In this document: positions 27,903-37,982 of the stretch, piece after piece
How the letters are laid out: every line of letters starts with the position of its first letter
Position numbering within the stretch: position 1 is the stretch's first letter
NCBI GenBank assembly: GCA_015066065.1
Contig: SVPB01000003.1
Coordinates: 1-50,154 of the forward strand
DNA length: 50,154 bases
Source: Oscillospiraceae bacterium
GTDB lineage: Bacteria; Bacillota; Clostridia; Oscillospirales; Acutalibacteraceae
Direction: 5' to 3'
The notes under the pieces: generated by a model
What the model saw: the letters and a program-made list of their open reading frames with translations, nothing else
What the model was told of the DNA's origin: nothing
Databases searched by the model: none
Made by a program: the position numbers and the translations under genes

Positions 27903-29201
27903 ATGAAAATTAGACTTTGGCCGTTGTTGCTGGCCATACTGCTTTGCTGTACCGGCTGTAGCTTGGATGTGGAAAATTTTCTGCAGCCTCCTTTGGCCCA
28001 GGAGGAGCAGCAGGCCATCCGTGAAGCGCTGGAGACCTATATCCGTGATACCGGCAATTCCGGCATCCGCTATACCTTGCAGTATCCCACCGAAGGGTTG
28101 TACACCTCTGCTTTTGTGGTGTGTGATGACCGGGGATATCCGGTGGAAAACGCAAAAGACGAAGCGGCTTTGGCGGTTGCCTTTTATGAGCTGAGTGCCA
28201 CCAAGGAGCCGCACATCAACCTTCTTCGACGGGAGGGGGATATGTGGATATCGGTGGGCGATGTTATCGGATCCGGCACCGATGTGCTTCAGGTATCCTT
28301 TGGTGATCTGGACGGGGACGGTACCGCTGAACTGCTGACCGGCTGGAGCACATACAACAGCCGGGATCATCGGCTGATGGTGTTGTCGGTCAACCGCGGC
28401 CTGCAGCTGTTATCGGACGACCGGCTGTATACCAGTCTGGTGGTGTGCGATACCGACCAAAGCAAACGTGACCGTCTGCTGATGCTGCGCATCGGTGATG
28501 GCCACGAGGTGACAGCGACCCTGACAGACTTCCGCAACGGAGTGCTCAGCGAAGTGGGTCGGGTACGACTGGATGATTACATTCAACAGTTTGGCGTTAC
28601 CAGTCTGTGTAAGCTGGGTGAAGACACCTACGGCGTGTACGTGGATGCCGCCAAGAGTGGCGGCACCATGGTGACCGAGCTTATTTGTTTTGATGAAACG
28701 ACGGTGTACGCTCCCTTCTACAACAGCAGCAAGGGGGTGACCACGGTCACCGCCCGGCAATCCGGTCTGTCCCTGCGTGACGTGGACGGTGATGGTAAGG
28801 TGGAAATACCTATCGGCCAGTTCCTGCCCGGCTGGGTAGAGATGGAGGATGCGCCTTCCTCAGCGTGGCTGACGGTATGGCGGCGTTGGGATCTCGGCGG
28901 CAACTGGACGGATGTGATGCACACGGTGGTCAATACCACGGATGGGTATATGCTTATCTTGGATGAAACGCAGCAGCTGGATCTGACCACACGGTATGAT
29001 GAAGGCACCCACACGCTGACGCTGGTAAACACCACCACCGGCAACGGATGGTTATCGGTGCGTCCGGTCGACGAGGAGGGGCTTCCTGCCGGATACGAGC
29101 TTCTGTCCAAGGCCACCCAGACCCGTACGGCGTATGCCGTGCGGTACGATAAGAAACGCCTGGACATGCAGAAGATACGCTATATGGTCTCGTTTGATTG
29201 A
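27903..29201 (+). CDS. Putative lipoprotein
   Basis: Signal/lipobox LLLAILLCCTGC; DLDGDGTAELLTGW repeat-like segments. Confidence 0.8.
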   Translation: MKIRLWPLLLAILLCCTGCSLDVENFLQPPLAQEEQQAIREALETYIRDTGNSGIRYTLQYPTEGLYTSAFVVCDDRGYPVENAKDEAALAVAFYELSATKEPHINLLRREGDMWISVGDVIGSGTDVLQVSFGDLDGDGTAELLTGWSTYNSRDHRLMVLSVNRGLQLLSDDRLYTSLVVCDTDQSKRDRLLMLRIGDGHEVTATLTDFRNGVLSEVGRVRLDDYIQQFGVTSLCKLGEDTYGVYVDAAKSGGTMVTELICFDETTVYAPFYNSSKGVTTVTARQSGLSLRDVDGDGKVEIPIGQFLPGWVEMEDAPSSAWLTVWRRWDLGGNWTDVMHTVVNTTDGYMLILDETQQLDLTTRYDEGTHTLTLVNTTTGNGWLSVRPVDEEGLPAGYELLSKATQTRTAYAVRYDKKRLDMQKIRYMVSFD

Positions 29202-29215
29202 GAGGAATTAAGAAT

Positions 29216-29908
29216 ATGAAAAAAGTTTTAATTTGTGAGGATGAAGCCTCCATTCGCTCTTTTGTGGTGGTCAATCTGCAGAGAGCCGGTTACACGGTGG
29301 TGGAAGCCGCCAGCGGAGAGGAAGCGTTGCAGAAGTACGAGCAGGAGCCTGCGGTGCAAGTGGCGCTGTTAGATGTGATGCTCCCCGGCATAGATGGGTT
29401 TGAGACCTGCCGCTGTTTGCGCCGCATGAACAAGGATCTGGGCATTATCATGCTGACAGCGCTGTCGCAGGAAGCGGAAAAGGTGACCGGCTTGCAGAAT
29501 GGGGCGGACGACTACGTGACCAAGCCCTTCAGCACAGCGGAGCTTATTGCCCGGGTGGACGCCTTGTATCGACGGGTGTCGGCGGCGCAAGGCCCCTCCG
29601 CCTACCGGGAGGAGATACAGAGTGGCGACCTGATTTTGAATCGCCGCACCCGGAGCCTGCAGGTGCATGACAGAACGGTGGAGCTGACCCAGGTGGAATA
29701 CCAGCTCATGGAGTGCTTCCTGCAGCATCCCGGCGAGACCCTTGGCCGTGCCCGGTTGTTGGAGGCGGTGTGGGGCAGTGATTATTATGGCGACGACAAG
29801 ATCGTGGATGTCAATGTACGGCGTCTGCGGATGAAGCTGGAGAAGGACCCGTCCAATCCGGTTTATATTCAAACGGTGTGGGGGCAGGGATACCGATGGA
29901 ACGGTTAA
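29216..29908 (+). CDS. OmpR/PhoB-family response regulator
   Basis: MKKVLICEDEASIRSFVVVNLQRAGY...ALLDVMLPGIDGFETC, winged-helix C-term. Confidence 0.95.
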   Translation: MKKVLICEDEASIRSFVVVNLQRAGYTVVEAASGEEALQKYEQEPAVQVALLDVMLPGIDGFETCRCLRRMNKDLGIIMLTALSQEAEKVTGLQNGADDYVTKPFSTAELIARVDALYRRVSAAQGPSAYREEIQSGDLILNRRTRSLQVHDRTVELTQVEYQLMECFLQHPGETLGRARLLEAVWGSDYYGDDKIVDVNVRRLRMKLEKDPSNPVYIQTVWGQGYRWNG

Positions 29909-31338
29909 ACTTCTTGGTGCGCCCCGGACAGCGGCGCAGTCTGACCGGACGATGGTTTCGCAACGCCTTTGGTATCATCGTTATATTTCTGTTGCTGTTG
30001 GGGCTGCTGTTTGCCGGGATGATGCGCTTTTATTATCATCAAGGAGTACAAACGGCGCTGGAAAGCCGTGCGGAATTATATCAGCGCACCCTGGAGCTGT
30101 CCGAGGATGCCCAGAGCTTGCCTTGGGCGGCTCGCAGTCGGGAGCTGATTGCTTACTTTACCGACAAGGATAAGATGGAGCTGCAGGTGCTGGATGCCGA
30201 TGGTCAGGTGTTGTTGTCCTCCACCGGCTTTGTGCCGACAGAGGACAGCCAACCGGAGGATTACCGACAGGCCCTGTCAGCGGAAAATGGACAAGGAGTC
30301 TGCGACGGCCGTAACAGCGCCGGAGAATCGGTGATGGCGCTGACGGTGCTGGAATCCGATACCAAAGGGCAGACTATCGGTGCGCTGCGCTACGTAGTAT
30401 CCCTGACTCAGGTCAACCGCCAGGTCTGGCTGATGACCTTTCTGCTGTTTGGCGTGATGCTGCTCATCGTGTTTTTTGTGGCGTTGTCCGGCTCGTACTT
30501 TATCAATTCTATTGTTAATCCTGTGGCAGATATCGGACGTACCGCCCGGCGCATCGCTATGGGAGAATACGATGCCCGGCTGGAAAAACGCTACGATGAC
30601 GAGATCGGCGATCTGTGCGATACCATCAACTTTATGGCAGGAGAGATCGGCGCCGCCGAAAAGGTGAAAAACGAGTTTATTTCCTCGGTATCTCATGAGC
30701 TGCGCACCCCCTTGACGGCTATCAAGGGCTGGAGCGAGACCCTGCAGGCATCGCCGGAGGATGCGCAGCTGACCGCACAAGGGCTGGCAGTTATCGGTAA
30801 GGAGGCCGATCGCCTGTACAGCCTGGTGGAAGAGCTGTTGGACTTTTCCCGTATGGAGAGTGGCCACATCAAGCTGCGTCGGGAACCGTTGGATGTATTG
30901 GCCGAGCTGGAGGAAGCGGTCTTCCTGTACGAAGACCGTGCCCGCCGGGCCGGCATCCGCCTGCAGTATTGTGAAGGTAAGGATCTGCCGCCGATCATCG
31001 GTGACGGTGACCGTCTCAAGCAGGTGTTTGTGAACCTGTTGGATAATGCGGTTAAATACTCCCATGAGGGGGACCGCATCCGGGTGGAAGCGGTGTCGGT
31101 GTCCCAGACGGTGCAGATCGTCATCAGCGATACCGGTATAGGAATCGCAGAGGAAGAACTGCCCCGTGTGCGGCAGAAATTCTATCAGGTGGACCCCGGC
31201 GCCTCCGGTTCAGGACTGGGTCTTGCGCTGGTAGATGAGATCGTACGTCTGCACGGCGGTACGGTGGATATTGACAGTCAATCCGGTGTGGGAACCACCG
31301 TTACGGTGACCTTGCCGGTTCTGGAAGGGGAAGAATAA
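29896..31338 (+). CDS. Sensor histidine kinase
   Basis: HAMP, FISSVSHELRTPLTAIKGWSETL, NLLDNAVKYS, DTGIGI, GSGLGLAL. Confidence 0.95.
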   Translation: MERLNFLVRPGQRRSLTGRWFRNAFGIIVIFLLLLGLLFAGMMRFYYHQGVQTALESRAELYQRTLELSEDAQSLPWAARSRELIAYFTDKDKMELQVLDADGQVLLSSTGFVPTEDSQPEDYRQALSAENGQGVCDGRNSAGESVMALTVLESDTKGQTIGALRYVVSLTQVNRQVWLMTFLLFGVMLLIVFFVALSGSYFINSIVNPVADIGRTARRIAMGEYDARLEKRYDDEIGDLCDTINFMAGEIGAAEKVKNEFISSVSHELRTPLTAIKGWSETLQASPEDAQLTAQGLAVIGKEADRLYSLVEELLDFSRMESGHIKLRREPLDVLAELEEAVFLYEDRARRAGIRLQYCEGKDLPPIIGDGDRLKQVFVNLLDNAVKYSHEGDRIRVEAVSVSQTVQIVISDTGIGIAEEELPRVRQKFYQVDPGASGSGLGLALVDEIVRLHGGTVDIDSQSGVGTTVTVTLPVLEGEE

Positions 31339-31341
31339 GTG

Positions 31342-32289
31342 ATGAAAGACAGTAAGGCGTGTCCACTCAAAAAGACCTCCATCGGTGGTCAGGCGTTGAT
31401 CGAAGGTGTCATGATGCGTGGGCCGGAAAGGACCGCTATGGCGGTGCGTCACGTTTCCGGCGAGATGGTCACCGAGGAGTGGGATACCCCTCAGAATAAC
31501 CGTCCTCGCTGGACCAAATGGCTATTTATCCGTGGGCTGTTTAACTTCGTAGACTCCTTGAAGGTGGGGTACAAATGCCTGATGCGTTCTGCTGAGCTGT
31601 CCGGACTGGACGAGGAGGAGAGCAAGCCGGCTGATCCTAAGGAGGAAAAGAAGGAAAGCGCTCTGCTCAAGCTGGTGATGATTCTGGGAACAGTGCTGGG
31701 CCTGGCGCTGTCGCTGGTGCTGTTTATGTGGTTGCCGATACAGCTGTTTTCGTGGCTGACAGCGGCCTTCCCTGGGCTGGAAAAGCCCTATCTGCGCGGT
31801 ATTTTTGAGGGCGTCCTGCGGATCCTCATCTTCTTGTCTTACATGCTGCTGGTGTCCCGGATGAAGGATATTCGCCGTACCTTCCAGTATCATGGCGCTG
31901 AGCATAAGTCCATCTTCTGTTATGAAAAAGGCTTGCCCCTCACGGTGGAGAATGTGCGTCAACAGCGTCGGTTTCATCCCCGGTGCGGCACCTCGTTTAT
32001 GATCCTGATGTTGTTGGTGGGCATCATTATATCCATTCTTATCCCTATACAAAACACCCTGCTGCGCACGGGCGTCAAGCTGCTGCTGTTGCCGCTGTCG
32101 GTGGGGGTGGGCTACGAGCTGATTAAGCTTGCCGGTCGGCATGACAACCGGCTGACCCGGGCGATTTCCGCACCTGGCGTCTGGATGCAGCATCTGACCA
32201 CCAAGGAACCGGATGACAGCATGATCGAATGTGCCATCACCGCCCTGCAGGCGGTGGTTCCGGAGGACCCGGAGAGTGACCGGTGGTGA
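31342..32289 (+). CDS. DUF1385 family membrane protein
   Basis: IGGQALIEGVMMRGPERTAMAVR...YHGAEHKSIFCYEKGLPLTVENVRQQRRFHPRCGTSFM. Confidence 0.93.
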   Translation: MKDSKACPLKKTSIGGQALIEGVMMRGPERTAMAVRHVSGEMVTEEWDTPQNNRPRWTKWLFIRGLFNFVDSLKVGYKCLMRSAELSGLDEEESKPADPKEEKKESALLKLVMILGTVLGLALSLVLFMWLPIQLFSWLTAAFPGLEKPYLRGIFEGVLRILIFLSYMLLVSRMKDIRRTFQYHGAEHKSIFCYEKGLPLTVENVRQQRRFHPRCGTSFMILMLLVGIIISILIPIQNTLLRTGVKLLLLPLSVGVGYELIKLAGRHDNRLTRAISAPGVWMQHLTTKEPDDSMIECAITALQAVVPEDPESDRW

Positions 32290-33119
32290 CCCGACAGCAG
32301 TGGTGGCAGACAGCGCAGGAACGACTGCGGCAGGCTGGCTGTGAGGATGCCGCTTTTGATGCACTCTGTCTGTTGGAGGACCGAGGCGGTCTGCCTCGGG
32401 GAAGGCGCCCGGACGACACCCCTTTGGAAGAGTCTGCCTTGACCGAGCTCAATGCAGCGCTGGCAAAACGCGCGGACGGATACCCCTTACAGTATCTGCT
32501 GGGGGAATGGGACTTCTTGGACCTGACCCTGCGGGTAGGGGAAGGGGTGCTCATTCCCCGTCCGGACACCGAGGTGCTGTGCGAAGCGGTGGCCGCCCGT
32601 CTGGGGCCGTCCTCTCGGGTGTTGGACCTATGTGCCGGCAGCGGATGCGTGGGACTGGGGGTAGCGTCTCTGCGCCCGGATGTCACGGTGACAGCAGTGG
32701 AGCTGTCCGAGCAGGCTCTGGTGTATCTGCAGGAGAATGTGGCACGCTATCCCCGACTGCAGGTATCCCCTCGCCGGGGGGACGTGCTTACCGATGCCGC
32801 CGATTATCCCGTCGGCTATGAGGCGGTGGTTTCCAACCCACCGTATATCCCCACCGGTGATCTGGATGGCTTGATGCGAGAGGTACAGCATGAGCCGCGT
32901 ATGGCGCTGGATGGCGCTGAGGACGGCCTGCTGTTCTACCGGGTTATCGCAGACGAGTGGACGACCAGGCTGGTACCTGGTGGCGTGTGCGCCGTGGAAG
33001 TGGGTGCCGGTCAGGCGCCGGATGTGGCGGCGCTGTTTGCCGCGGCCGGCCTTGTTGACGTGACGGTGATTCCCGATTACGCCGGCATCGATCGGGTGGT
33101 TTTAGGGGTCAAAAAATAA
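32283..33119 (+). CDS. prmC: Peptide chain release factor N5-glutamine methyltransferase
   Basis: YLLGEWDFLDLTLRVGEGVLIPRPDTEVL...VLDLCAGSGCVGLGVA...VVSNPPYIP. Confidence 0.95.
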   Translation: MVTRQQWWQTAQERLRQAGCEDAAFDALCLLEDRGGLPRGRRPDDTPLEESALTELNAALAKRADGYPLQYLLGEWDFLDLTLRVGEGVLIPRPDTEVLCEAVAARLGPSSRVLDLCAGSGCVGLGVASLRPDVTVTAVELSEQALVYLQENVARYPRLQVSPRRGDVLTDAADYPVGYEAVVSNPPYIPTGDLDGLMREVQHEPRMALDGAEDGLLFYRVIADEWTTRLVPGGVCAVEVGAGQAPDVAALFAAAGLVDVTVIPDYAGIDRVVLGVKK

Positions 33120-33123
33120 AAAA

Positions 33124-33137
33124 CAAACAAATGTTCG
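33124..33137. promoter_or_regulatory. LexA (SOS) box upstream of recA
   Basis: CAAACAAATGTTCG (reverse CGAACATTTGTTTG), close to the box upstream of lexA. Confidence 0.8.
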
Positions 33138-33230
33138 AAAATCTATTGCATTTTTCGAAAGAATGGTGTATGATAAGAACAACACAGAGAGTTCCCGGCA
33201 GTGAACGGGGACGCGCAGGAGGTAATGACC

Positions 33231-34388
33231 ATGGCTGTCAAGGCAGAAAAGACCAAGAAATCCCCCGATAACAGCGAACAGAGCGAACGCCGCAAGGCGC
33301 TGGATATGGCGTTGGCGCAGATCGAGAAGCAGTACGGCAAAGGCACCGTTATGCGTTTGGGCGAAAACGTTAAGATGAACGTGGATGCCATTCCTACCGG
33401 CTCTATGGCGCTGGATGCTGCGCTGGGTATCGGCGGTTTGCCCAAGGGGCGTATTGTGGAGATCTACGGGCCAGAGGCCTCCGGTAAGACCACGCTGGCC
33501 TTGCATGTCGTGGCCGAAACGCAGAAAAAAGGCGGCGAAGCCGCTTATATTGACGTGGAGCATGCGTTGGATCCGGTCTACGCCCGTGCTTTGGGTGTGG
33601 ACGTGGATTCCCTGCTGGTATCCCAGCCGGATACCGGTGAACAGGCCCTGGAGATCATGGAAGCCTTGATCCGTTCCGGCGCTGTGGATGTGGTGGTGCT
33701 GGATTCGGTGGCGGCGCTGGTGCCTCGGGCGGAGATCGAGGGCGAAATGGGTGATGCTCATGTGGGCCTGCAGGCGCGCTTGATGTCCCAGGCGATGCGT
33801 AAGCTGGCGCCGGCGGTGTCCAAATCCAATTGCTTGGCGCTGTTTATCAATCAGCTGCGCATGAAGGTGGGCGTGGTGTACGGCAACCCGGAGGTGACCT
33901 CCGGCGGTAATGCGCTCAAGTATTATGCGTCGGTGCGTCTGGATGTACGCCGTACCGAGACGCTTAAGAGTGGTGCGGATGCTATCGGCTCCCATACCCG
34001 TGTTAAGGTGGTCAAGAATAAGCTGGCACCGCCCTTCAAGCAGGCGGAGTTCGACGTGCTGTACGGTATCGGCATTTCCCGTGACAGCGAGCTGGTTGAC
34101 CTGGCCGTGAAGCTGGATATCATCGAAAAATCCGGTTCTTGGTTCTCTTACAAGGGAGAGCGCCTGGCACAGGGCCGTGACAACGTCCGGGATCTGCTGC
34201 GTGGCGATGCGGCGCTGTCGGCGGAGATAGAACAGCTGGTACGTGAGAACATCGATAAGGTGGTGCCCGGCGCCCGTCCGGCGGTGTCGGTGGCGCCGGC
34301 TCCGGTGGAGATCCCTCTGGAAGCGGCACAGCAGGTGTCTGCTCCGGCGGCGAAGGCGCAGATCGATATCGTGGTTGACGAAGAATAA
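33231..34388 (+). CDS. recA: Recombinase RecA
   Basis: [58 protein letters not shown]. Confidence 0.98.
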   Translation: MAVKAEKTKKSPDNSEQSERRKALDMALAQIEKQYGKGTVMRLGENVKMNVDAIPTGSMALDAALGIGGLPKGRIVEIYGPEASGKTTLALHVVAETQKKGGEAAYIDVEHALDPVYARALGVDVDSLLVSQPDTGEQALEIMEALIRSGAVDVVVLDSVAALVPRAEIEGEMGDAHVGLQARLMSQAMRKLAPAVSKSNCLALFINQLRMKVGVVYGNPEVTSGGNALKYYASVRLDVRRTETLKSGADAIGSHTRVKVVKNKLAPPFKQAEFDVLYGIGISRDSELVDLAVKLDIIEKSGSWFSYKGERLAQGRDNVRDLLRGDAALSAEIEQLVRENIDKVVPGARPAVSVAPAPVEIPLEAAQQVSAPAAKAQIDIVVDEE

Positions 34389-34438
34389 CAAGGCCAAGAG
34401 GGGCAGAGGGGACTCTGCCCCTCTTTTGAGGTGATAGC

Positions 34439-35074
34439 ATGGTGATTACCGAAGCACGGCGGTTGCGCCGGCATTTATACCAGCTGGTGCTGGACGGAAC
34501 GGAGGGCCCACAGGTGGATGTGCGCACCTTCGATGAGTCCTCCTACAGGGTAGGGGGTCACATTACCCCTTCTGAGCTGGAATCGCTGGTGGCCCGGTCG
34601 CAGTATGACCGGGCACACGACAAGGCACTGTATCTGCTGGGCTTGAGGGACTACGCCTGCAAGGAGCTGGAGCGTAAGCTGTGCAGCGATGCCCCTGCGG
34701 AGGTGGCACAGGCGGTGGTCAGCCGTTTGCGTGAGGTAGGTCTGCTTAATGACGAAACTTACGCTACCCGGGCGGCGGCCAGCTTATCCGCCTATAAGCA
34801 GTATCCTCGCCGCCGGGTGGAACAGGAGCTGGTGCGGCGCGGCGTTTCCCGGGAACTGGCGCACGAGGCGGCTGCTCAGACTGAAACGGAGGATTTTCAA
34901 CAAGCACTTGCAATACTGAGGAAAAAGTATTATAATAAACTGAATGATCGCGATTCCCGGCAAAGGGCAGCGGCGGCGCTGGTGCGGCGCGGCTTTTCCT
35001 ACGGCGCCATCCGGCAGGCGATGGAAGCACTGGGAGCGCAGAATGAGCTCGAGGAGCAGGAAGCTTATGACTAA
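34439..35074 (+). CDS. recX: Regulatory protein RecX
   Basis: ALYLLGLRDYACKELERKL...VVSRLREVGLLNDETYA...YKQYPRRRVEQELVRRGVS; follows recA. Confidence 0.9.
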   Translation: MVITEARRLRRHLYQLVLDGTEGPQVDVRTFDESSYRVGGHITPSELESLVARSQYDRAHDKALYLLGLRDYACKELERKLCSDAPAEVAQAVVSRLREVGLLNDETYATRAAASLSAYKQYPRRRVEQELVRRGVSRELAHEAAAQTETEDFQQALAILRKKYYNKLNDRDSRQRAAAALVRRGFSYGAIRQAMEALGAQNELEEQEAYD

Positions 35075-36392
35075 AGTAGGGATGGTATCCCTTGGATGCC
35101 CCAAGAATCAAATGGACGCCGAATTAATGCTGGCGCGGTTAGAGAAGGCTGGTTTTCGCATCACGGCGGAAAGCGGTCTGGCCGACGTGGTTATTGTGAA
35201 CACCTGCGGCTTTATCGAGGATGCCAAGAAGGAATCCATTGAGAACATATTGGAATTTGCTCAGCTAAAAAAAGAAGGGCAGATCAAGAAGATTTTGGTC
35301 ACCGGCTGTCTGGCGGAACGGTATCAGCAGCAGCTGGTAGCCGAGATCCCCGAGTGTGATGGCGTACTGGGTCTGGGCGCCAACGCCGATATCGTAGAAG
35401 CGGTCAACAAGGCGCTGGAAGGGGAGCCCTGCTATCGGTTTCCTCCCAAGAGCGATTGGGTGCTGGACGGTGACCGTCTGTTGACCACCCCGCATTTTTT
35501 TGCCTATCTTCGTATAGCGGACGGGTGTGACAACCGGTGCACCTATTGCGCCATTCCCTCCATCCGTGGCGGCTTGCGCAGTCGCCGGATGGACACTCTG
35601 GTGGACGAAGCACGCCAGCTGGTAGCCGGTGGGGTGAAGGAGCTGGTGCTGGTAGCACAGGATACGACCGTGTACGGCCTTGATCTGTATGGGGAATATC
35701 GTCTGCCCCAGCTTCTCCGGGAACTGTGTGCCATCGACGGCCTCCACTGGATTCGTCTGCTGTACTGCTATCCGGAGCATATCACCGATGAACTGCTGGA
35801 GGTTATGGCCAGCGAGGAGAAGGTGTTGCCTTATGTGGATATGCCCATCCAGCACGCCAGCGGCGCTGTCCTGCGGCGGATGAACCGCCCGGGTGATCGG
35901 GATAGCCTGACCGCCCTGGTTGCCCACATGCGGCAGAAGGTGCCGGGGATCACCCTGCGCACCACCGTGATGACCGGTTTCCCCGGCGAGACCAAGCAGG
36001 ATTTCCGGGAGCTGTGTGAGTTTATCAAGGAAGCGAAGTTTGATCGGCTGGGTTGCTTTGCTTATTCTCCGGAGGAGGGTACACCGGCGGCAACCATGCC
36101 AGATCAAGTGTCCAATAAGCTGAAGGAACGCCGCCGCGATATGGTGATGGAGGAGCAGACCCGTCTGATGGATGCGGCTAATGCTGCCAAGGTAGGGCAG
36201 GAGCTGACCGTACTGGTGGAAAGCTTCGACAAGTACGCGGAGTGTTGGTTTGGCCGCAGTCAAGCCGACGCCCCCGACATTGACGGCAAGGTGTTCTTTA
36301 CCTGCTCCGGTCGCCGTGTGCATCCCGGCGACATGATTCGTGTACGCATTACCGATACCCTTGATTGGGATCTGATGGGAGAGATGATTTAA
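35067..36392 (+). CDS. rimO: Ribosomal protein S12 methylthiotransferase RimO
   Basis: MTKVGMVSLGCPKNQMDAELML...IADGCDNRCTYCAIPSIRGGLRSR radical SAM. Confidence 0.96.
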   Translation: MTKVGMVSLGCPKNQMDAELMLARLEKAGFRITAESGLADVVIVNTCGFIEDAKKESIENILEFAQLKKEGQIKKILVTGCLAERYQQQLVAEIPECDGVLGLGANADIVEAVNKALEGEPCYRFPPKSDWVLDGDRLLTTPHFFAYLRIADGCDNRCTYCAIPSIRGGLRSRRMDTLVDEARQLVAGGVKELVLVAQDTTVYGLDLYGEYRLPQLLRELCAIDGLHWIRLLYCYPEHITDELLEVMASEEKVLPYVDMPIQHASGAVLRRMNRPGDRDSLTALVAHMRQKVPGITLRTTVMTGFPGETKQDFRELCEFIKEAKFDRLGCFAYSPEEGTPAATMPDQVSNKLKERRRDMVMEEQTRLMDAANAAKVGQELTVLVESFDKYAECWFGRSQADAPDIDGKVFFTCSGRRVHPGDMIRVRITDTLDWDLMGEMI

Positions 36393-36970
36393 TGAATTTA
36401 CCCAACAAACTGACGGTAGCCCGCTGCGTGCTCACCTTTGTGTTTTTGGCGGTTCTGCTTATTGATTTTCCCTTCCATTATGGCCTTTCGTTGATCATTT
36501 TTGCGGTTGCCTCCCTGACCGATATGCTGGATGGCAAGATCGCCCGTGGCCGCAACATGGTCACCAATCTGGGCAAGTTTCTTGATCCTTTGGCCGATAA
36601 GACCCTGACTACCGCCGCCTTTCTGGGTATCGCCAACGAGCTGGGCGGCATGGACAACCTTTGCTGGGCGGTGATGATCATCCTCACCCGTGAGTTTGCG
36701 GTAACCTCGGCGCGTCTGCTGGCGGCTAAGGAGGGCGTGGTGATTGCGGCCAGTATGGCCGGCAAGCTCAAGACGGTCATGCAGATGGTTTCGGTCATGT
36801 ATATGCTGGCTGCCATGCAGGTGGGGGCGTGGCAGATCGTTTCCATTGACGTGACCCGGTGGCTTATCTATGTAGGCTTGCTGTTGGTGTGGATCTCGGT
36901 GGCATTCACTGTGGTCTCCGGGGCGCAGTATGTGTGGAATTGTCGTCAATATTTTAACGAAAACAAATAA
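36392..36970 (+). CDS. pgsA: CDP-diacylglycerol-glycerol-3-phosphate 3-phosphatidyltransferase
   Basis: MNLPNKLTVARCVLT...SLTDMLDGKIARGRNMVTNLGKFLDPLADK. Confidence 0.95.
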   Translation: MNLPNKLTVARCVLTFVFLAVLLIDFPFHYGLSLIIFAVASLTDMLDGKIARGRNMVTNLGKFLDPLADKTLTTAAFLGIANELGGMDNLCWAVMIILTREFAVTSARLLAAKEGVVIAASMAGKLKTVMQMVSVMYMLAAMQVGAWQIVSIDVTRWLIYVGLLLVWISVAFTVVSGAQYVWNCRQYFNENK

Positions 36971-37009
36971 AAGGGTAGACAAAACCAGTTTTTTCGCTTA
37001 TAATGATAA

Positions 37010-37275
37010 TACAGCGATTGATGGGAGAAGTACCCGAGGACTGGCACGGCAGAGAGAGATCGCCCTGGCTGCAAGCGATTTTGGTGTCCAGCTCGGCTAA
37101 ATGCACCCATCAGCTCCGGAGGGGAAGATGCCAAGGCATTGTGTATCCTCCGGCGGCCGCCGCCGTTATCCGGCTAGGCTCTGTTGGGAGCCGATGAGTG
37201 AATGACGGAGTGGAACCGTGGGAGCGTTGCTTTCACCTCCGTTGCCTTTTAGGCAACGGAGGTGTTTTCTTTTTT
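37010..37275 (+). promoter_or_regulatory. T-box leader (probable Cys specifier)
   Basis: AGAGAG motif, GGCTGCAAGCGA, TGC at 37102-37104 in the expected specifier context, T-box GAGTGGAACCGTGGGA, terminator CACCTCCGTTGCC-TTTT-AGGCAACGGAGGTG-TTTT; upstream of cysE-cysS. Confidence 0.88.
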
Positions 37276-37347
37276 TGGTGACGAGAATGACCCGTGTCAC
37301 CTTAAATGCGCCATTCTATCGATGATTTTACTGAAGGAGTGACCGAT

Positions 37348-37968
37348 ATGTTCAAACAAATGCGCGAGGATATTGCCACCATCCGGGATCGGGATCCGGC
37401 AGCACGGTCGGGGTTTGAAGTGTGGGCGCTGTACAATGGGTATAAAGCGCTGCGCTCCCACCGTCGGGCCGGCTGGTTTTTGCGTCACGGATTCCATTTT
37501 TTGGCGCGTTGGGAATCCCAGCGCTGTGTGCGTCGCACCGGCATTGAGATCCATCCGGCGGCCACCATCGGCAAGCGGTTTTTCATCGACCACGGTACCG
37601 GCGTGGTTATTGGCGAGACCACCGAGATCGGTGACGATTGCACCATCTACCAAGGGGTGACGCTGGGAGGTACCGGTAAGGATCACGGTAAACGTCATCC
37701 CACCCTGGGCAACCACGTTATGGTGGGTGCCGGCGCCAAGGTACTGGGCCCTATTCACATCGGTAACAACGTACGCATCGCCGCCGGTGCGGTGGTGCTG
37801 ACGGATATTCCGGATAACTGCACGGCTGTGGGTATTCCGGCCAAGGTGGTACGCAAGGATGGCGAAAAGGTGCCGGAGCTGGATCAGATCCACATTCCCG
37901 ATCCGGTAGCGCAGGAGCTGCGCCGTCTGGAAGAGCGCATCACCGCTTTGGAGAATCAAAAGCAATAA
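37348..37968 (+). CDS. cysE: Serine O-acetyltransferase
   Basis: [67 protein letters not shown]. Confidence 0.96.
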   Translation: MFKQMREDIATIRDRDPAARSGFEVWALYNGYKALRSHRRAGWFLRHGFHFLARWESQRCVRRTGIEIHPAATIGKRFFIDHGTGVVIGETTEIGDDCTIYQGVTLGGTGKDHGKRHPTLGNHVMVGAGAKVLGPIHIGNNVRIAAGAVVLTDIPDNCTAVGIPAKVVRKDGEKVPELDQIHIPDPVAQELRRLEERITALENQKQ

Positions 37969-37982
37969 GGAGGAAAACAACC

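Noticed and set aside
31522-32364. 280-aa minus-strand ORF
   Set aside because: Antisense shadow of the DUF1385 gene and the start of prmC.
33102-34397. 431-aa minus-strand ORF opposite recA
   Set aside because: Shadow ORF antisense to an unmistakable recA; His/Arg/Gln-rich composition typical of antisense frames.
35265-36323. 352-aa minus-strand ORF
   Set aside because: Antisense shadow of rimO.
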